Source of the DNA: an uncultured beta proteobacterium
GTDB lineage: Bacteria > Pseudomonadota > Gammaproteobacteria > Burkholderiales > Burkholderiaceae_C
Direction: 5' to 3'
DNA length: 55,394 nucleotides
Assembly: GCA_903875275.1 (NCBI GenBank)
Contig: CAIQVX010000280.1
Coordinates: forward strand, 1-55,394
The translations under genes were made by a program, and so were the position numbers. The notes beneath the pieces were generated by a model. It saw nothing but the letters and a program-made list of their open reading frames with translations. It did no database searches and was not told the DNA's origin. Below are positions 10,970 to 21,314 of the stretch, one piece after another; positions within the stretch are counted from its first letter, which is position 1, and each line of letters opens with the position of its first letter.

Positions 10970-11318
10970 AGTGTGGCGCCAATCCTGGGCGCTATGGCAT
11001 CGGCCCGTCTCGGAGCTAGCAGCGCAGAGTCAGTCAAAGGCAGATGGGATACAAAAGTGGAACGGTGGCGCTAGGCCCCGTTCCCAGCAAGGTGCTGGCA
11101 TCGTGGGCAACTGACGCTCCACGATGTTGGCATTGTCGCACGGTATGAAGAATTGTGCTTCCCGGCCAGGGATTTGGTCGGCTGCAGCGTCATATGTAAG
11201 CGCAAGGCTCCCCTTTGTAGTCATTGGAAACAATCTGTTAAAGCACTGTTCAGATAGAGGCGCAGCCAGGAGAATGGTGCGGACGATCATGAACTTGTCA
11301 TCGTATGGAGAGCGTTAG

Positions 11319-12761
11319 ATGAACAAATTCGAGTTTCGCCGCATTGGTGTTGCAAGCGATCAGACGGGTAGACGCCCGAGCCTGCACGATTGCATTGAGG
11401 CAGCACTGCCAGTGGCCGACATCCTGATACGCGACGTGCTAACAGGGCTGGCGGATGCGGGCGAGCGCACGATGCTCTACAGCACCCACTCCAGCCCTGT
11501 GCCATTGAATGCCGAGAGGGTTTGTGTGTTGTGCGATGCAGAACCCCTGGTGACGCAGGCATTCCTGGTTCAACTGAAGCTCGGTATCTACAGCAGCTCT
11601 CCAGAGGATTTTGTCGCCCGACCCGTGGCCGACCTGCGCGACCTGGAACTGCTGGATGCTGATCAGATTGACGCATGCATTGAGTTTGCACTGGCGCTGC
11701 AGGAAGTATCCCGTTGCGTTGAGGACGTGTTGCCAGCCCTGGATGCGCTTATCAGCAGCGTTTCAGGGTGGGTGACTGTGCAACCGTCCATCAATCCGCT
11801 GAAGGCCGAGGTTTTTGTTCAGGTTTTGCTCAGCTGTCTCAAGCGGTTTGTGAAGGATACGGACACGCGAGCAGCACTGCTTATTCCGGCGGCCGGGCTG
11901 CTCGGCGTGAGTTTGCGGCAGTTCTATCTTGAAATGGGTGACTGGTTGAGATCGTTCGGCATCGAGCCTGCCTGGCCGGTGGGAGGTGGCCTTGGCGGGG
12001 AGGGTTACGGTGGCGGAAAAATGCGCGGCGGTTCAGTCAGCCGAACAATGGCCACACTGGGCAGGTTTCGAAAGTTGCTAGGGGGGGAAGGGCAGGCCAA
12101 TGGGAGCCACGCGGCGGAGTACGACTTTATGCCTACGGTACCGTTTTCCTATTCGGCGTTGGAAGACCTGAAGTTGCTTAAACCGATGATGCAGCGGTTG
12201 GCCGAGCGAGAAAGCCAGCTGACCCAGACTGAGGTAAAGCAGCAGCAGCCCGCGGCAGTGCTAACCGAGAATGCCACAGTCAGGTCTTTGAGCCAGCAAC
12301 TCGGTGAGGAAGTGGTCCGACTGCAACTTGACAAGATAGCGCAGGATCAGACCTTGCTGCCTGCAGTGCGCGACTTCGTGAGCGAACTCGAACCGGCGCT
12401 GCTGGGTATTGCTGCTTCCGACCCACGGTATTTCAGCGATTGCCGGCATCCAGCGCGGCAACTTCTGGACTGGCTTGTGGATCAGGGCAGAGTCATGGGA
12501 TCGAAAGAAACAACTGGCATGCCGCAATTCCTCAGCTCTGTCGCCACTGCAGCGGCCGCTTTGGCCGGGCCGCAGGCAGATGCGACGCAGTTTGCAAGTG
12601 TCCTGGGAAAGCTTCGAACCGATTGGATGCATTGTCCTGGGACACAGGGTTATGCGCCGGATTCGGACCCATTCGATTGGGAGATCAATCCGCCGGAACT
12701 GATTGCACGTAACGGCAGGAATGCCAGCGCCTCGCGGCTTTCCGATTCGTTTCCGCCATGA
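11319..12761 (+). CDS. Conserved protein resembling DUF1631
   Basis: 480 aa; INPLKAEVFVQVLL and DPRYFSDCRHPARQLLDWLV segments resemble DUF1631 proteins from memory; no catalytic motif recognised. Confidence 0.55.
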   Translation: MNKFEFRRIGVASDQTGRRPSLHDCIEAALPVADILIRDVLTGLADAGERTMLYSTHSSPVPLNAERVCVLCDAEPLVTQAFLVQLKLGIYSSSPEDFVARPVADLRDLELLDADQIDACIEFALALQEVSRCVEDVLPALDALISSVSGWVTVQPSINPLKAEVFVQVLLSCLKRFVKDTDTRAALLIPAAGLLGVSLRQFYLEMGDWLRSFGIEPAWPVGGGLGGEGYGGGKMRGGSVSRTMATLGRFRKLLGGEGQANGSHAAEYDFMPTVPFSYSALEDLKLLKPMMQRLAERESQLTQTEVKQQQPAAVLTENATVRSLSQQLGEEVVRLQLDKIAQDQTLLPAVRDFVSELEPALLGIAASDPRYFSDCRHPARQLLDWLVDQGRVMGSKETTGMPQFLSSVATAAAALAGPQADATQFASVLGKLRTDWMHCPGTQGYAPDSDPFDWEINPPELIARNGRNASASRLSDSFPP

Positions 12762-12831
12762 AGTGACGCGGTGGGCCGGCGCGATGGGTCGATAATGCTG
12801 GCTTTACATTCTGTGACCCCACACCCGTCCA

Positions 12832-14493
12832 ATGGCTCAATACGTATTTTCCATGAATCGCCTCGGCAAGATCATTCCGCCGAAACGATTCATTCTCAAA
12901 GACATCTCCCTTAGTTTTTTTCCCGGCGCCAAGATTGGTGTGCTGGGAACGAACGGATCCGGGAAATCGACGCTCCTGAAGATCATGGCGGGTGTTGACA
13001 AGGAGTTTGAAGGCGAAGCGATTCCGATGCCGGGGCTGAATATTGGCTATCTGCCCCAGGAGCCACAGTTGGACCCGACGCAGACGGTGCGCGAGAGCGT
13101 CGAAGCCGGCATGGGCGACGTTTTTGCAGCCAAGACGCGTCTTGAAGAGATTTACGCCGCCTATGGTGCAGAGGACGCAGATTTTGACGCACTGGCCGAG
13201 GAGCAGGCCAAGATGGAGGCCATCATTGGCAGCGCTGGTACCGATTCCGAGCATCAGTTGGAAATCGCGGCGGACGCGTTGCGTTTGCCACCCTGGGACG
13301 CACAGATTGGCGTCTTGTCTGGTGGCGAAAAGCGCCGAGTCGCCCTGTGCCGCCTGCTGCTGTCCAAACCGGACATGCTGCTGCTTGATGAGCCCACCAA
13401 CCACCTTGACGCAGAGTCTGTGGATTGGCTCGAACAGTTCCTGTTGCGCTATCCCGGTACGGTGGTTGCGATTACGCATGATCGCTACTTTCTGGACAAC
13501 GCAGCCGAGTGGATTCTGGAACTTGATCGCGGTGCGGGCATGCCCTACAAGGGCAATTACAGTGCCTGGCTGGAGCAGAAGCAGGAGCGTCTGGCGCAGG
13601 AGCAAAAGGGCGAGGAGTCTCGTGCCAAGGCGCTGAAGAAGGAACTGGAGTGGTCGCGACAAAACCCGAAAGCGCGTCAGGCCAAGAGCAAGGCCCGATT
13701 GGCCCGTTTTGAGGAACTGTCGGATTTCGAATACCAGAAACGCAACGAGACGAACGAGATCTTCATCCCGGTAGCCGAGCGCCTGGGCAATGAAGTGATC
13801 GAATTTGTCAACGTCAGCAAATCCTTTGGTGACAGGTTACTCATTGACAACCTGAGCTTCAAGGTGCCGGCAGGCGCCATCGTGGGCATCATTGGTCCCA
13901 ATGGCGCCGGCAAATCGACGCTGTTCCGGATGATTGCAGGTCAGCAAAAGCCCGATAGCGGCGACGTCAAGGTCGGTGCTACCGTGAAGATGGCTTTTGT
14001 GGACCAGAGCCGGGACAACCTGGCCAACGAGAAGACGGTCTGGGAAGACGTTTCCGGCGGGCTCGATATCCTGAATGTGGGCAAGTTCCAGATGGCCAGT
14101 CGCGCCTATTGCGGCCGGTTCAACTTCAACGGCGCCGATCAACAAAAGCGCGTTGGTTTGCTGTCTGGCGGCGAGCGCGGGCGCCTGCACCTGGCCAAGA
14201 CGCTGATTGCCGGGGGCAATGTGCTGATGCTGGACGAGCCGTCGAATGATCTGGATGTGGAAACCCTGCGTGCGTTGGAAGACGCTTTGCTCGAATTTGC
14301 CGGATCCATCATGGTGATCAGCCATGACCGCTGGTTCCTGGACCGCATAGCTACCCATATTCTGGCGTGTGAGGGCGACAGTCAGTGGACTTTCTTTGAC
14401 GGCAACTATCAGGAATACGAAGCCGACAAGCGCAAACGCCTGGGCGAGGAGGGTGCCAAACCCAAACGCATGCGATTCAAGGCGCTGAAGTAG
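12832..14493 (+). CDS. ettA: Energy-dependent translational throttle protein EttA (ABC-F)
   Basis: Two ABC cassettes (GTNGSGKST, GPNGAGKST; LSGGEKRRVALCRLLL, LSGGERGRLHLAKTL); MAQYVFSMNRLGKIIPPKR N-terminus. Confidence 0.96.
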   Translation: MAQYVFSMNRLGKIIPPKRFILKDISLSFFPGAKIGVLGTNGSGKSTLLKIMAGVDKEFEGEAIPMPGLNIGYLPQEPQLDPTQTVRESVEAGMGDVFAAKTRLEEIYAAYGAEDADFDALAEEQAKMEAIIGSAGTDSEHQLEIAADALRLPPWDAQIGVLSGGEKRRVALCRLLLSKPDMLLLDEPTNHLDAESVDWLEQFLLRYPGTVVAITHDRYFLDNAAEWILELDRGAGMPYKGNYSAWLEQKQERLAQEQKGEESRAKALKKELEWSRQNPKARQAKSKARLARFEELSDFEYQKRNETNEIFIPVAERLGNEVIEFVNVSKSFGDRLLIDNLSFKVPAGAIVGIIGPNGAGKSTLFRMIAGQQKPDSGDVKVGATVKMAFVDQSRDNLANEKTVWEDVSGGLDILNVGKFQMASRAYCGRFNFNGADQQKRVGLLSGGERGRLHLAKTLIAGGNVLMLDEPSNDLDVETLRALEDALLEFAGSIMVISHDRWFLDRIATHILACEGDSQWTFFDGNYQEYEADKRKRLGEEGAKPKRMRFKALK

Positions 14494-15493
14494 ATACCTG
14501 GAGCAGGTCGGCGGCGGCCGGCCAGTGGAATCCGGCGATCGAGAGGCTGCTCGCGGCCATGGCGGCACGGACGACGGCCATTGCCGTAACTTCCGCAGCC
14601 ATAGCGCTCAGCAGAACCATTCCAGCAGTTTTGCCGGCTTTGCCGGTTCCCAGGGCAAACAGGGTGTCACCATCTGACTGCGTGTGGACCGGATTGATGC
14701 TGCGGGCCAGTCCGTCGTGGGCCACCAGAGCCAGGCGGTGCGCCTGAGCCTTGGTCAGCACGGCGTCGGTCGCGATCACGCCGATTGTTGTGTTCGTACC
14801 TGCAAGCACAGTCTGGGGTGTAACACCAGACATGAGTGCGCGACGTGTATCCACCATCATCGAGCCGTCGCTGGTTCGCGCTCCAGCGAGCACCCTTCCC
14901 GTGGACGGATCGATGATGTCGCCCAGAGCATTGCAGGCAATGAGGGCGCCGACAGTAATTCCGTTGACGCTGATGGATGCTGTGCCAATACCGCCCCGCA
15001 TGGCGCGCTGAAGTCCGAAGATCTTGCCCACGAGGGCCCCGCTACCGGCACCCACATTGCCCTCTTGTGGCGGCTTGCGGCTGGCAGCGACGCAGGCGGC
15101 ATAACCAGCCCGTGCGTCGGGTCGGATACGCGGGTTGCCGACAGGCAGGTCAAAGAGGACGGCTGCAGGAACGATGGGTACCAGACCAAAGCCAACCGCC
15201 AGACCAATACCGTTTTCCTCAAGCCACTGCATCACACCGCCGGCCGCGTCGAGTCCCCACGCACTTCCGCCGGCGAGAACAATGGCGTGCACACGGTCCA
15301 CCAGGTTGGCTGGATGCAGCAGGTCTGTCTCCCTGGTGCCGGGTGCCGCGCCTCGGACGTCAACTCCGGCCACCGAACCTTCCGGCGTGATGATCACCGT
15401 GCAGCCGGTTGGGCGACGGTCGTCGGTATGGTGGCCAACCGTCAGTCCCAGAACGTCAGTGATCGAACTGGCAGGCCCCGCAGGATTGTTCAT
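14477..15493 (-). CDS. P1/DmpA-family peptidase (S58)
   Basis: MNNPAGPASSITDVLGLTVGHHTDDRRPTGCTVII...NVGAGSGALVGK...TTIGVIATDAVLTKAQAHRLALVAHDGLARSINP. Start placed at 15493, internal to the longer ORF in the track. Confidence 0.9.
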   Translation of the reverse strand: MNNPAGPASSITDVLGLTVGHHTDDRRPTGCTVIITPEGSVAGVDVRGAAPGTRETDLLHPANLVDRVHAIVLAGGSAWGLDAAGGVMQWLEENGIGLAVGFGLVPIVPAAVLFDLPVGNPRIRPDARAGYAACVAASRKPPQEGNVGAGSGALVGKIFGLQRAMRGGIGTASISVNGITVGALIACNALGDIIDPSTGRVLAGARTSDGSMMVDTRRALMSGVTPQTVLAGTNTTIGVIATDAVLTKAQAHRLALVAHDGLARSINPVHTQSDGDTLFALGTGKAGKTAGMVLLSAMAAEVTAMAVVRAAMAASSLSIAGFHWPAAADLLQVSTSAP

Positions 15494-15518
15494 GAACACT
15501 CCTCCTTTGAATGCCAGC

Positions 15519-16262
15519 CTAATGTCCCAGGATCTTGGACAGAAAGTCCTTGCTGCGCTCGTTCTGCGGGTTGTTGAAAAAGTCGTTCGGATTGTTCTGT
15601 TCGACGATTTGTCCCTGGTCCATGAAGATGACGCGATCTGCCACCGCCTTGGCAAAACCCATTTCGTGCGTCACGCACAGCATGGTGATGCCCTGGCTTG
15701 CCATTTCCACCATCACGTCGAGTACTTCCTTGATCATTTCCGGATCAAGGGCAGACGTGGGTTCGTCAAACAGCATGATCTTGGGCTTCAGGCACAGCGC
15801 ACGCGCAATGGCCACACGCTGCTGTTGGCCGCCCGAAAGTTGCAGTGGGTATTTGCCAGCCTGTTCCGCGATGCGCACACGCTGCAACTGGATCATGGCT
15901 TTTTCTTCAGCGTCCTTTTTGGGCATTTTGCCGACCCACATCGGGGACAGCGTCAAATTCTCAAGAACAGTGAGATGAGGGAACAGATTGAATTGCTGAA
16001 ATACCATGCCGACCTTCTTGCGGATGTCATCAATCACCTTGACATCGTCAGTCACCTCGGCGCCATCGACGAAAAGGCGTCCCTCCTGGTGCTCCTCAAG
16101 CCGGTTGATACAGCGGATCAGGGTCGACTTCCCGGAACCTGATGGGCCGCAGATGACAATGCGCTCGCCCTGGGCGACGCTGAGATCAATGTCGCGCAGG
16201 ACATGAAAGTTGTTGCCGTACCACTTGTTGAGTTTCTCGAATTTGATGATGGGTTCTGACAT
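15519..16262 (-). CDS. aapP: Polar amino-acid ABC transporter ATP-binding protein (AapP-like)
   Basis: [51 protein letters not shown]. Confidence 0.92.
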   Translation of the reverse strand: MSEPIIKFEKLNKWYGNNFHVLRDIDLSVAQGERIVICGPSGSGKSTLIRCINRLEEHQEGRLFVDGAEVTDDVKVIDDIRKKVGMVFQQFNLFPHLTVLENLTLSPMWVGKMPKKDAEEKAMIQLQRVRIAEQAGKYPLQLSGGQQQRVAIARALCLKPKIMLFDEPTSALDPEMIKEVLDVMVEMASQGITMLCVTHEMGFAKAVADRVIFMDQGQIVEQNNPNDFFNNPQNERSKDFLSKILGH

Positions 16263-16315
16263 GATGACTTCCGGAATGAGTGCTCGTTGAATCGAATCTG
16301 GTGACCAGCTATGGC

Positions 16316-17416
16316 TCAGCGTTGGGTTCCGCGGTTAACCTGCTTCTCGATCCAGAGGCTGTAGCGCGACATGGAAAAGCAGAAAATGAAATAAATCATG
16401 GCAATGAAAAGATAACCCTCGATCCGGAAGGGCCTCCAGTTGGCGTCGGAATTCATGGCCATGCCCATGGCCCCCGTCAACTCATAAAGACTGACAATGG
16501 CCACCAGTGACGTGTCCTTGAAAGTGGAAATGAAGTTGTTCATGATCCCGGGGACAACCATCGCCAGCGCCTGCGGCAGAACAATTTTTCGTTGGGTCTG
16601 CCAGTACGACAGGCCCAAGGTCGCCGCCGCCTCGATCTGGCCTTTTGGAATTGCCTGAAGCCCCCCCCGAATGACCTCCGCCATGTAAGCAGCAGCGAAG
16701 AGAGTGATGCCCGCCAGAACCCGAACCAATACATCGATCGAAAACCCCTGAGGCATCAACAGCGGAAACATGAAGGAAGCCATGAACAGGACCGAGATCA
16801 GCGGCACACCGCGAATGAGTTCGACGTAAATCGTGCACAAACTGCGGATGGCTGGCATGCCTGAGCGGCGTCCAAGTGCAATGAAAAGTGCCAGAGGGAA
16901 GGCCATTGTCATGCTCAGCGACGCCAGCAGGATCGTCAGAGGAAGCCCGCTCCAGAGGTCGGTGTCAACCTGCGACAAGCCCAACATGCCACCGCGCATC
17001 AGCACAAAGTAGAACGCCAGACCGGCGGCCCAGACACCTCCCAGCCACGGCTTCCAACAGGCGCGCATACAGCTTGCAATGATCAGTGTCAGCAACAGCG
17101 CGGTACATATCAGAGCGCGCCAGTGTTCGTCAAACGGGTAGCGACCGAAAATGATGAAGCGAAATTTCTCGCGAACGACACCCCAGCATGCACCGCTCGC
17201 AGCGTGACATACAGCATGGTCGGGAACCCAGACAGCATTGATGACAGCCCATTGAAACAGTGGCGGCAGGATAGCCAGCAGTACGGCACCGATGGCAGCC
17301 GTCCCCAACGCGGTTTTCCAGTCATTGAACAGGTTGATCCGGCACCAGGCCAGCCATCCGGCTGTTGCGATGGGGGCGGTTCGGGCACTGACAGATTGAA
17401 ACGTTTGCACACTCAT
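16316..17416 (-). CDS. aapM: General L-amino-acid ABC transporter permease (AapM-like)
   Basis: [46 protein letters not shown]-loop; gene order. Confidence 0.9.
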   Translation of the reverse strand: MSVQTFQSVSARTAPIATAGWLAWCRINLFNDWKTALGTAAIGAVLLAILPPLFQWAVINAVWVPDHAVCHAASGACWGVVREKFRFIIFGRYPFDEHWRALICTALLLTLIIASCMRACWKPWLGGVWAAGLAFYFVLMRGGMLGLSQVDTDLWSGLPLTILLASLSMTMAFPLALFIALGRRSGMPAIRSLCTIYVELIRGVPLISVLFMASFMFPLLMPQGFSIDVLVRVLAGITLFAAAYMAEVIRGGLQAIPKGQIEAAATLGLSYWQTQRKIVLPQALAMVVPGIMNNFISTFKDTSLVAIVSLYELTGAMGMAMNSDANWRPFRIEGYLFIAMIYFIFCFSMSRYSLWIEKQVNRGTQR

Positions 17417-17426
17417 GATTTGGTCC

Positions 17427-18605
17427 TCAACGTTCTTTGATGGCGGCGTGCGCGTTGTACCAATTCATGAGTACCGAAGTAAACAGGGATGTACTCAGAT
17501 AGACCAGCATGATGATGGCGATGCACTCCACCGCTCGTCCGGTCTGATTGATAGCCGTGTTCGCGATAGACACGACATCGGGGTATCCGATAGCGACCGC
17601 GAGTGAGGAATTCTTGGTGAGATTCAGGAACTGATTGGTCATTGGCGGAATGATCACACGAAGGGCTTGCGGCAGCATCACCAGGCGCATCGTCTGGCCG
17701 CGGCTCAGACCGAGGGCACTGGCCGCCTCCGCCTGGCCGGTTGCAACCGCCTGAATGCCGCTTCGTACGACCTCCGCGACGAAGGCAGCCGTATAAATGG
17801 TCAGTCCCAGCAGCATCGAGAGGAACTCCGGCGTCAGCGATCCGCCGTGTTCGACCGCAAACTCCCCCTGCATCGGCTTCTCAAGGGCTGTTGGTGCGCC
17901 ACCGAGAAGCCAGCCTGCCAAGCCGGATGCCAGGACAATGGCAAGGGGTATCAGGAACATGCTCTTTGGCTGCCCAGTCAGCTCAAACTTGCGACGAGCA
18001 TATCGGCGGTAGGCCCAGGCTGCGATCAACCCGGCGCTCATGCCGATGGCTGCCCATGCGTGGCCGCTGGCCCATACCGGGATCGGAAAGTTGAGCCCGC
18101 CCTTACTGAGAAATACAGGTCCCACAATCCACGGCTGGTTGGCTGCCGGGAGAACTTCAGTAAACATCAGGTACCACATCAGCAATTGCAGCAGGACGGG
18201 TATGTTGCGAAAGAATTCGACGTAGGCCACGCATAGACCACGGACCAACGCGTTTCGTGAAAAGCGTCCAACACCGATCAGCGTTCCCAGAATCGTGGTC
18301 AAAAGGATACCAACCACTGCAACTCTCAGAGTGTTGACCATGCCGACCAGATAGGCGCGCCAGTACGGTTCACCTGAATCAAAGCTGAACAGGCTTTCAC
18401 CAATGTCAAAGCCGGCTGAACCTGAAAGGAAGTCGAAACCACTCTGAATTCCGCGAGCACGCATATTGGTCGCGGTATTGTTCGCAAGGTACAGGACCGT
18501 GATTCCGATCACAGCCACTGCGACGATCTGGTAAACCAGGGCCCGGAACGCCTGGCTGCGCCACGACCAGGTTTTCTTTGGCGGGGTGTGTGAGGTGGCG
18601 GACAT
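17427..18605 (-). CDS. aapQ: General L-amino-acid ABC transporter permease (AapQ-like)
   Basis: AAFVAEVVRSGIQAVATGQAEAASALGLSRGQTMRLVMLPQALRVIIPP; gene order. Confidence 0.9.
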   Translation of the reverse strand: MSATSHTPPKKTWSWRSQAFRALVYQIVAVAVIGITVLYLANNTATNMRARGIQSGFDFLSGSAGFDIGESLFSFDSGEPYWRAYLVGMVNTLRVAVVGILLTTILGTLIGVGRFSRNALVRGLCVAYVEFFRNIPVLLQLLMWYLMFTEVLPAANQPWIVGPVFLSKGGLNFPIPVWASGHAWAAIGMSAGLIAAWAYRRYARRKFELTGQPKSMFLIPLAIVLASGLAGWLLGGAPTALEKPMQGEFAVEHGGSLTPEFLSMLLGLTIYTAAFVAEVVRSGIQAVATGQAEAASALGLSRGQTMRLVMLPQALRVIIPPMTNQFLNLTKNSSLAVAIGYPDVVSIANTAINQTGRAVECIAIIMLVYLSTSLFTSVLMNWYNAHAAIKER

Positions 18606-18641
18606 GGGTGTTCTTCAGATGATTGGCAATACGTGTTAAAT

Positions 18642-18678
18642 GGAAAAGGGCAGCGCAAGAGGATGCATCTGCCCTTCC
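18642..18678 (-). terminator. Intercistronic hairpin between aapJ and aapQ
   Basis: Minus strand GGAAGGGCAG...CTGCCCTTTTCC; the 3' arm includes TTTT. Confidence 0.55.
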
Positions 18679-18724
18679 GGATTGGACAGGATCATGGCCC
18701 GGCCACCACCCTGTTCAGTGCAGT

Positions 18725-19759
18725 CTATCGGATGGGCGGAGCGTACTGTATGCCACCCTTGTTCCACTGGTTGTTCAATCCGCGCGGCAGCTGCAATGCT
18801 GACTTGGGGCCGACGTTGCGCTCGAAGATCTCGCCGTAGTTGCCGGTTGCCTTGACGGCGCGGGCCAGCCACTCCTTGTCCAGACCGAGCAGTTTTCCTG
18901 TGTCTTCCGTCGTCCCGAGAATCCGTCCCACAACCGGATCCTTGCTGTTCACCTTGAGATCGTCAACGTTGGCCGAGGTCACGCCGTATTCCTCGGCTTC
19001 CAGCAGGCCGTAAATAACCCATTTGACGATCGCTGCCCACTCGTCGTCGCCACGACGCACCAGCGGTCCCAGAGGCTCCTTCGAAATCAGTTCAGGCAAT
19101 ATGAGGTGGTCAGCCGGATTCTTGGCCGACTTGTTGCGAACAGAAGCAAGCCCGGAGGCGTCCGTGGTATAGGCGACACAACGGCCCGAAAAGTAGGCAC
19201 CTTCAACAGCGTCAAGCTTTTCGAATACAACCGGTTTGACGTTCAGGCCGTTGGCCTTGGAAAAATCGGTCAGATTCTTTTCTGTCGTGGTTCCGGACTG
19301 GACACAGACGGTCTGCCCTTTCAACTGCTTGGCACTCTTGATCTTGCTCTTGACCGGGACCATAAAGCCCTGGCCGTCATAGTAAGTGACGGCTGTCTGG
19401 CTCAGTCCCAGAGACGCATCCCGGGTCAAAGTGAATGTGGTGTTGCGGGACAGCACGTCGATTTCACCGGACTGCAGCGCGGTAAACCGCGCCTGCGCCA
19501 CCAGCGGCACATACTTGACCTTTTCGCTGTCACCCAGCGTGGCAGCGGCAACAGCGCGGCACACGTCCACGTCAATGCCGGCCCATTTTCCGCCGGAGTC
19601 GGCCGCACTGAAGCCGGCCAGACCCGTATGCACGCCGCAGATCACCTGACCGCGTGCCTTGATGCCATCGAGCGTCTTGCCGGCGTGTGCCGGAGCCGCC
19701 ATCACGGCACCCATGGCAGCCACCAAGGCGACAATCGTCTTTAAGTTACTCAAATGCAT
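18725..19759 (-). CDS. aapJ: General L-amino-acid ABC transporter substrate-binding protein (AapJ-like)
   Basis: Signal peptide then KTLDGIKARGQVICGVHTGLAGFSAADSGGKWAGIDVDVCRAVAAATLGD. Confidence 0.93.
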   Translation of the reverse strand: MHLSNLKTIVALVAAMGAVMAAPAHAGKTLDGIKARGQVICGVHTGLAGFSAADSGGKWAGIDVDVCRAVAAATLGDSEKVKYVPLVAQARFTALQSGEIDVLSRNTTFTLTRDASLGLSQTAVTYYDGQGFMVPVKSKIKSAKQLKGQTVCVQSGTTTEKNLTDFSKANGLNVKPVVFEKLDAVEGAYFSGRCVAYTTDASGLASVRNKSAKNPADHLILPELISKEPLGPLVRRGDDEWAAIVKWVIYGLLEAEEYGVTSANVDDLKVNSKDPVVGRILGTTEDTGKLLGLDKEWLARAVKATGNYGEIFERNVGPKSALQLPRGLNNQWNKGGIQYAPPIR

Positions 19760-20078
19760 TTACGTTACTCCAGTTAATAAATTGGTTTCAAATTTTGACG
19801 GACAGGCCAATGCTGAGAGTCATGCCCGGGACCTACTTTAGCAGCACCCCTGCGCACGGCCATCGGGGTTTACTCTTGCCGGTCCGACACAAACCCGTCA
19901 GCAACGCCATCGCGGATGATAATGCCTTGTCTGATCAAGCAGGATTTGTGCCATTCGTGCGAGGGCCAGCAATCCCGCAAGGCCATACCGGTGTGCTTGG
20001 GACTGGTGCAATTTCCTGTCGATCTGCACAGGCATGGTGCGGTGAAGAATTCTTGTCAATAGTGCCGGAGGAAAATCA

Positions 20079-21272
20079 ATGACCGTGTTAACAGCATCTG
20101 CGCCAGAGGGCGTCGGACTGTGCCCCGCGCGCACGCGACGGCTTGTAGATGTGTTTCAGTCGGAGGTCGCGCAGCGGCGACTTGCGGGGGCTGTCATGCT
20201 GATTGCCAGACGCGGCCAACTCGCGCTGTTTGAGAGCATTGGAGCCCTGGATCCTGCCACAAAGGCGCCGATGATGCGGGACTCCATATTCCGCATCTAC
20301 TCGATGACAAAACCGATTGTCTCGGTGGCCGTGATGATGCTGGTCGAAAAGGGTAGGCTGAGGCTGAGTGACCCGGTCGCCATGTACCTTCCCGAGTATT
20401 CCCATCAGAAAATCGCACGGTCGGAGGCCGGCACAAATCATTTGGAACCAGTGCAAAAAATGGCGACGGTGCAGGATCTGCTACGCCACACGGCAGGCCT
20501 GACGTATGAATTCATGGGGAGTCATGCTGTTCAGCGTCAGTATGCGCAAAGTCGAATTGGCTTGCGCCTTCGCAATAACACTGAATTCTCCCAACAACTG
20601 GCGTCCTTGCCGTTGATGTTCGAGCCAGGCACAGCATGGGAATACGGTCGCGCCACCGATGTGCTGGGGCGCCTGATTGAAGTTCTTGCTGAGCAACGGC
20701 TCGGTGTTTTCTTGCAGGAAAGTATTTTTGGACCCTTGGGTATGACCGACACTGGTTTTTCTGTCCCGCCACAGGACCATGGTCGAATTGCCGAGCCCTT
20801 TGCGCGTGATCCTGATGGTGCATTGCAGATGCGCCTGATTGACCTGCGTGAGCAGCCCGCCATGGAGTCAGGCGGGGGTGGCTTGGCCTCCACGGCCATG
20901 GACTACGCGCGATTTCTACAGTGTCTGTTGAATAGGGGGGAACTCGGCGGTGTGCGTCTGCTGGGCTCAAGGACGGTCGCGTTCATGACATCGGACCATC
21001 TGGGAGACATCCCGGTGAACAGTGGTGCCTCGCGCGAACTGCTTCCTGTCGGGTACGGTTTCGGTTTGGGATTTGCCGTTCGCAAAGTGGCGGGTGTGTC
21101 GTCCGAACCTGGCTCTATCGGAGACTATTACTGGGGAGGCATGGCTGGCACGACGTGTTTCGTCGACCCTGTGGAAGACCTTGTCGCTTGCCTGATGCTG
21201 CAAGCTCCCAATCAGCGGGAGTATTACCGCAAGCTTTTCAGAAATCTGGTCTATTCGGCTCTGGCAGACTGA
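20079..21272 (+). CDS. Serine hydrolase, beta-lactamase (class C)/EstB-like family
   Basis: SMTK (SxxK) motif in FRIYSMTKPIVSVAVMMLVEKGRLRL; EYGRATDVLGRLIEV; GGAGG before ATG. Confidence 0.88.
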   Translation: MTVLTASAPEGVGLCPARTRRLVDVFQSEVAQRRLAGAVMLIARRGQLALFESIGALDPATKAPMMRDSIFRIYSMTKPIVSVAVMMLVEKGRLRLSDPVAMYLPEYSHQKIARSEAGTNHLEPVQKMATVQDLLRHTAGLTYEFMGSHAVQRQYAQSRIGLRLRNNTEFSQQLASLPLMFEPGTAWEYGRATDVLGRLIEVLAEQRLGVFLQESIFGPLGMTDTGFSVPPQDHGRIAEPFARDPDGALQMRLIDLREQPAMESGGGGLASTAMDYARFLQCLLNRGELGGVRLLGSRTVAFMTSDHLGDIPVNSGASRELLPVGYGFGLGFAVRKVAGVSSEPGSIGDYYWGGMAGTTCFVDPVEDLVACLMLQAPNQREYYRKLFRNLVYSALAD

Positions 21273-21308
21273 CCTGCCCCGACACGCCTGTGAACGCGTT
21301 GGGGCAGG
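21273..21308. terminator. Candidate bidirectional hairpin between convergent hydrolase gene and rpoD
   Basis: Perfect 8-bp arms CCTGCCCC/GGGGCAGG with 20-nt loop, immediately after the hydrolase stop and before the rpoD stop; no U-tract. Confidence 0.4.
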
Positions 21309-21314
21309 ACAGGC

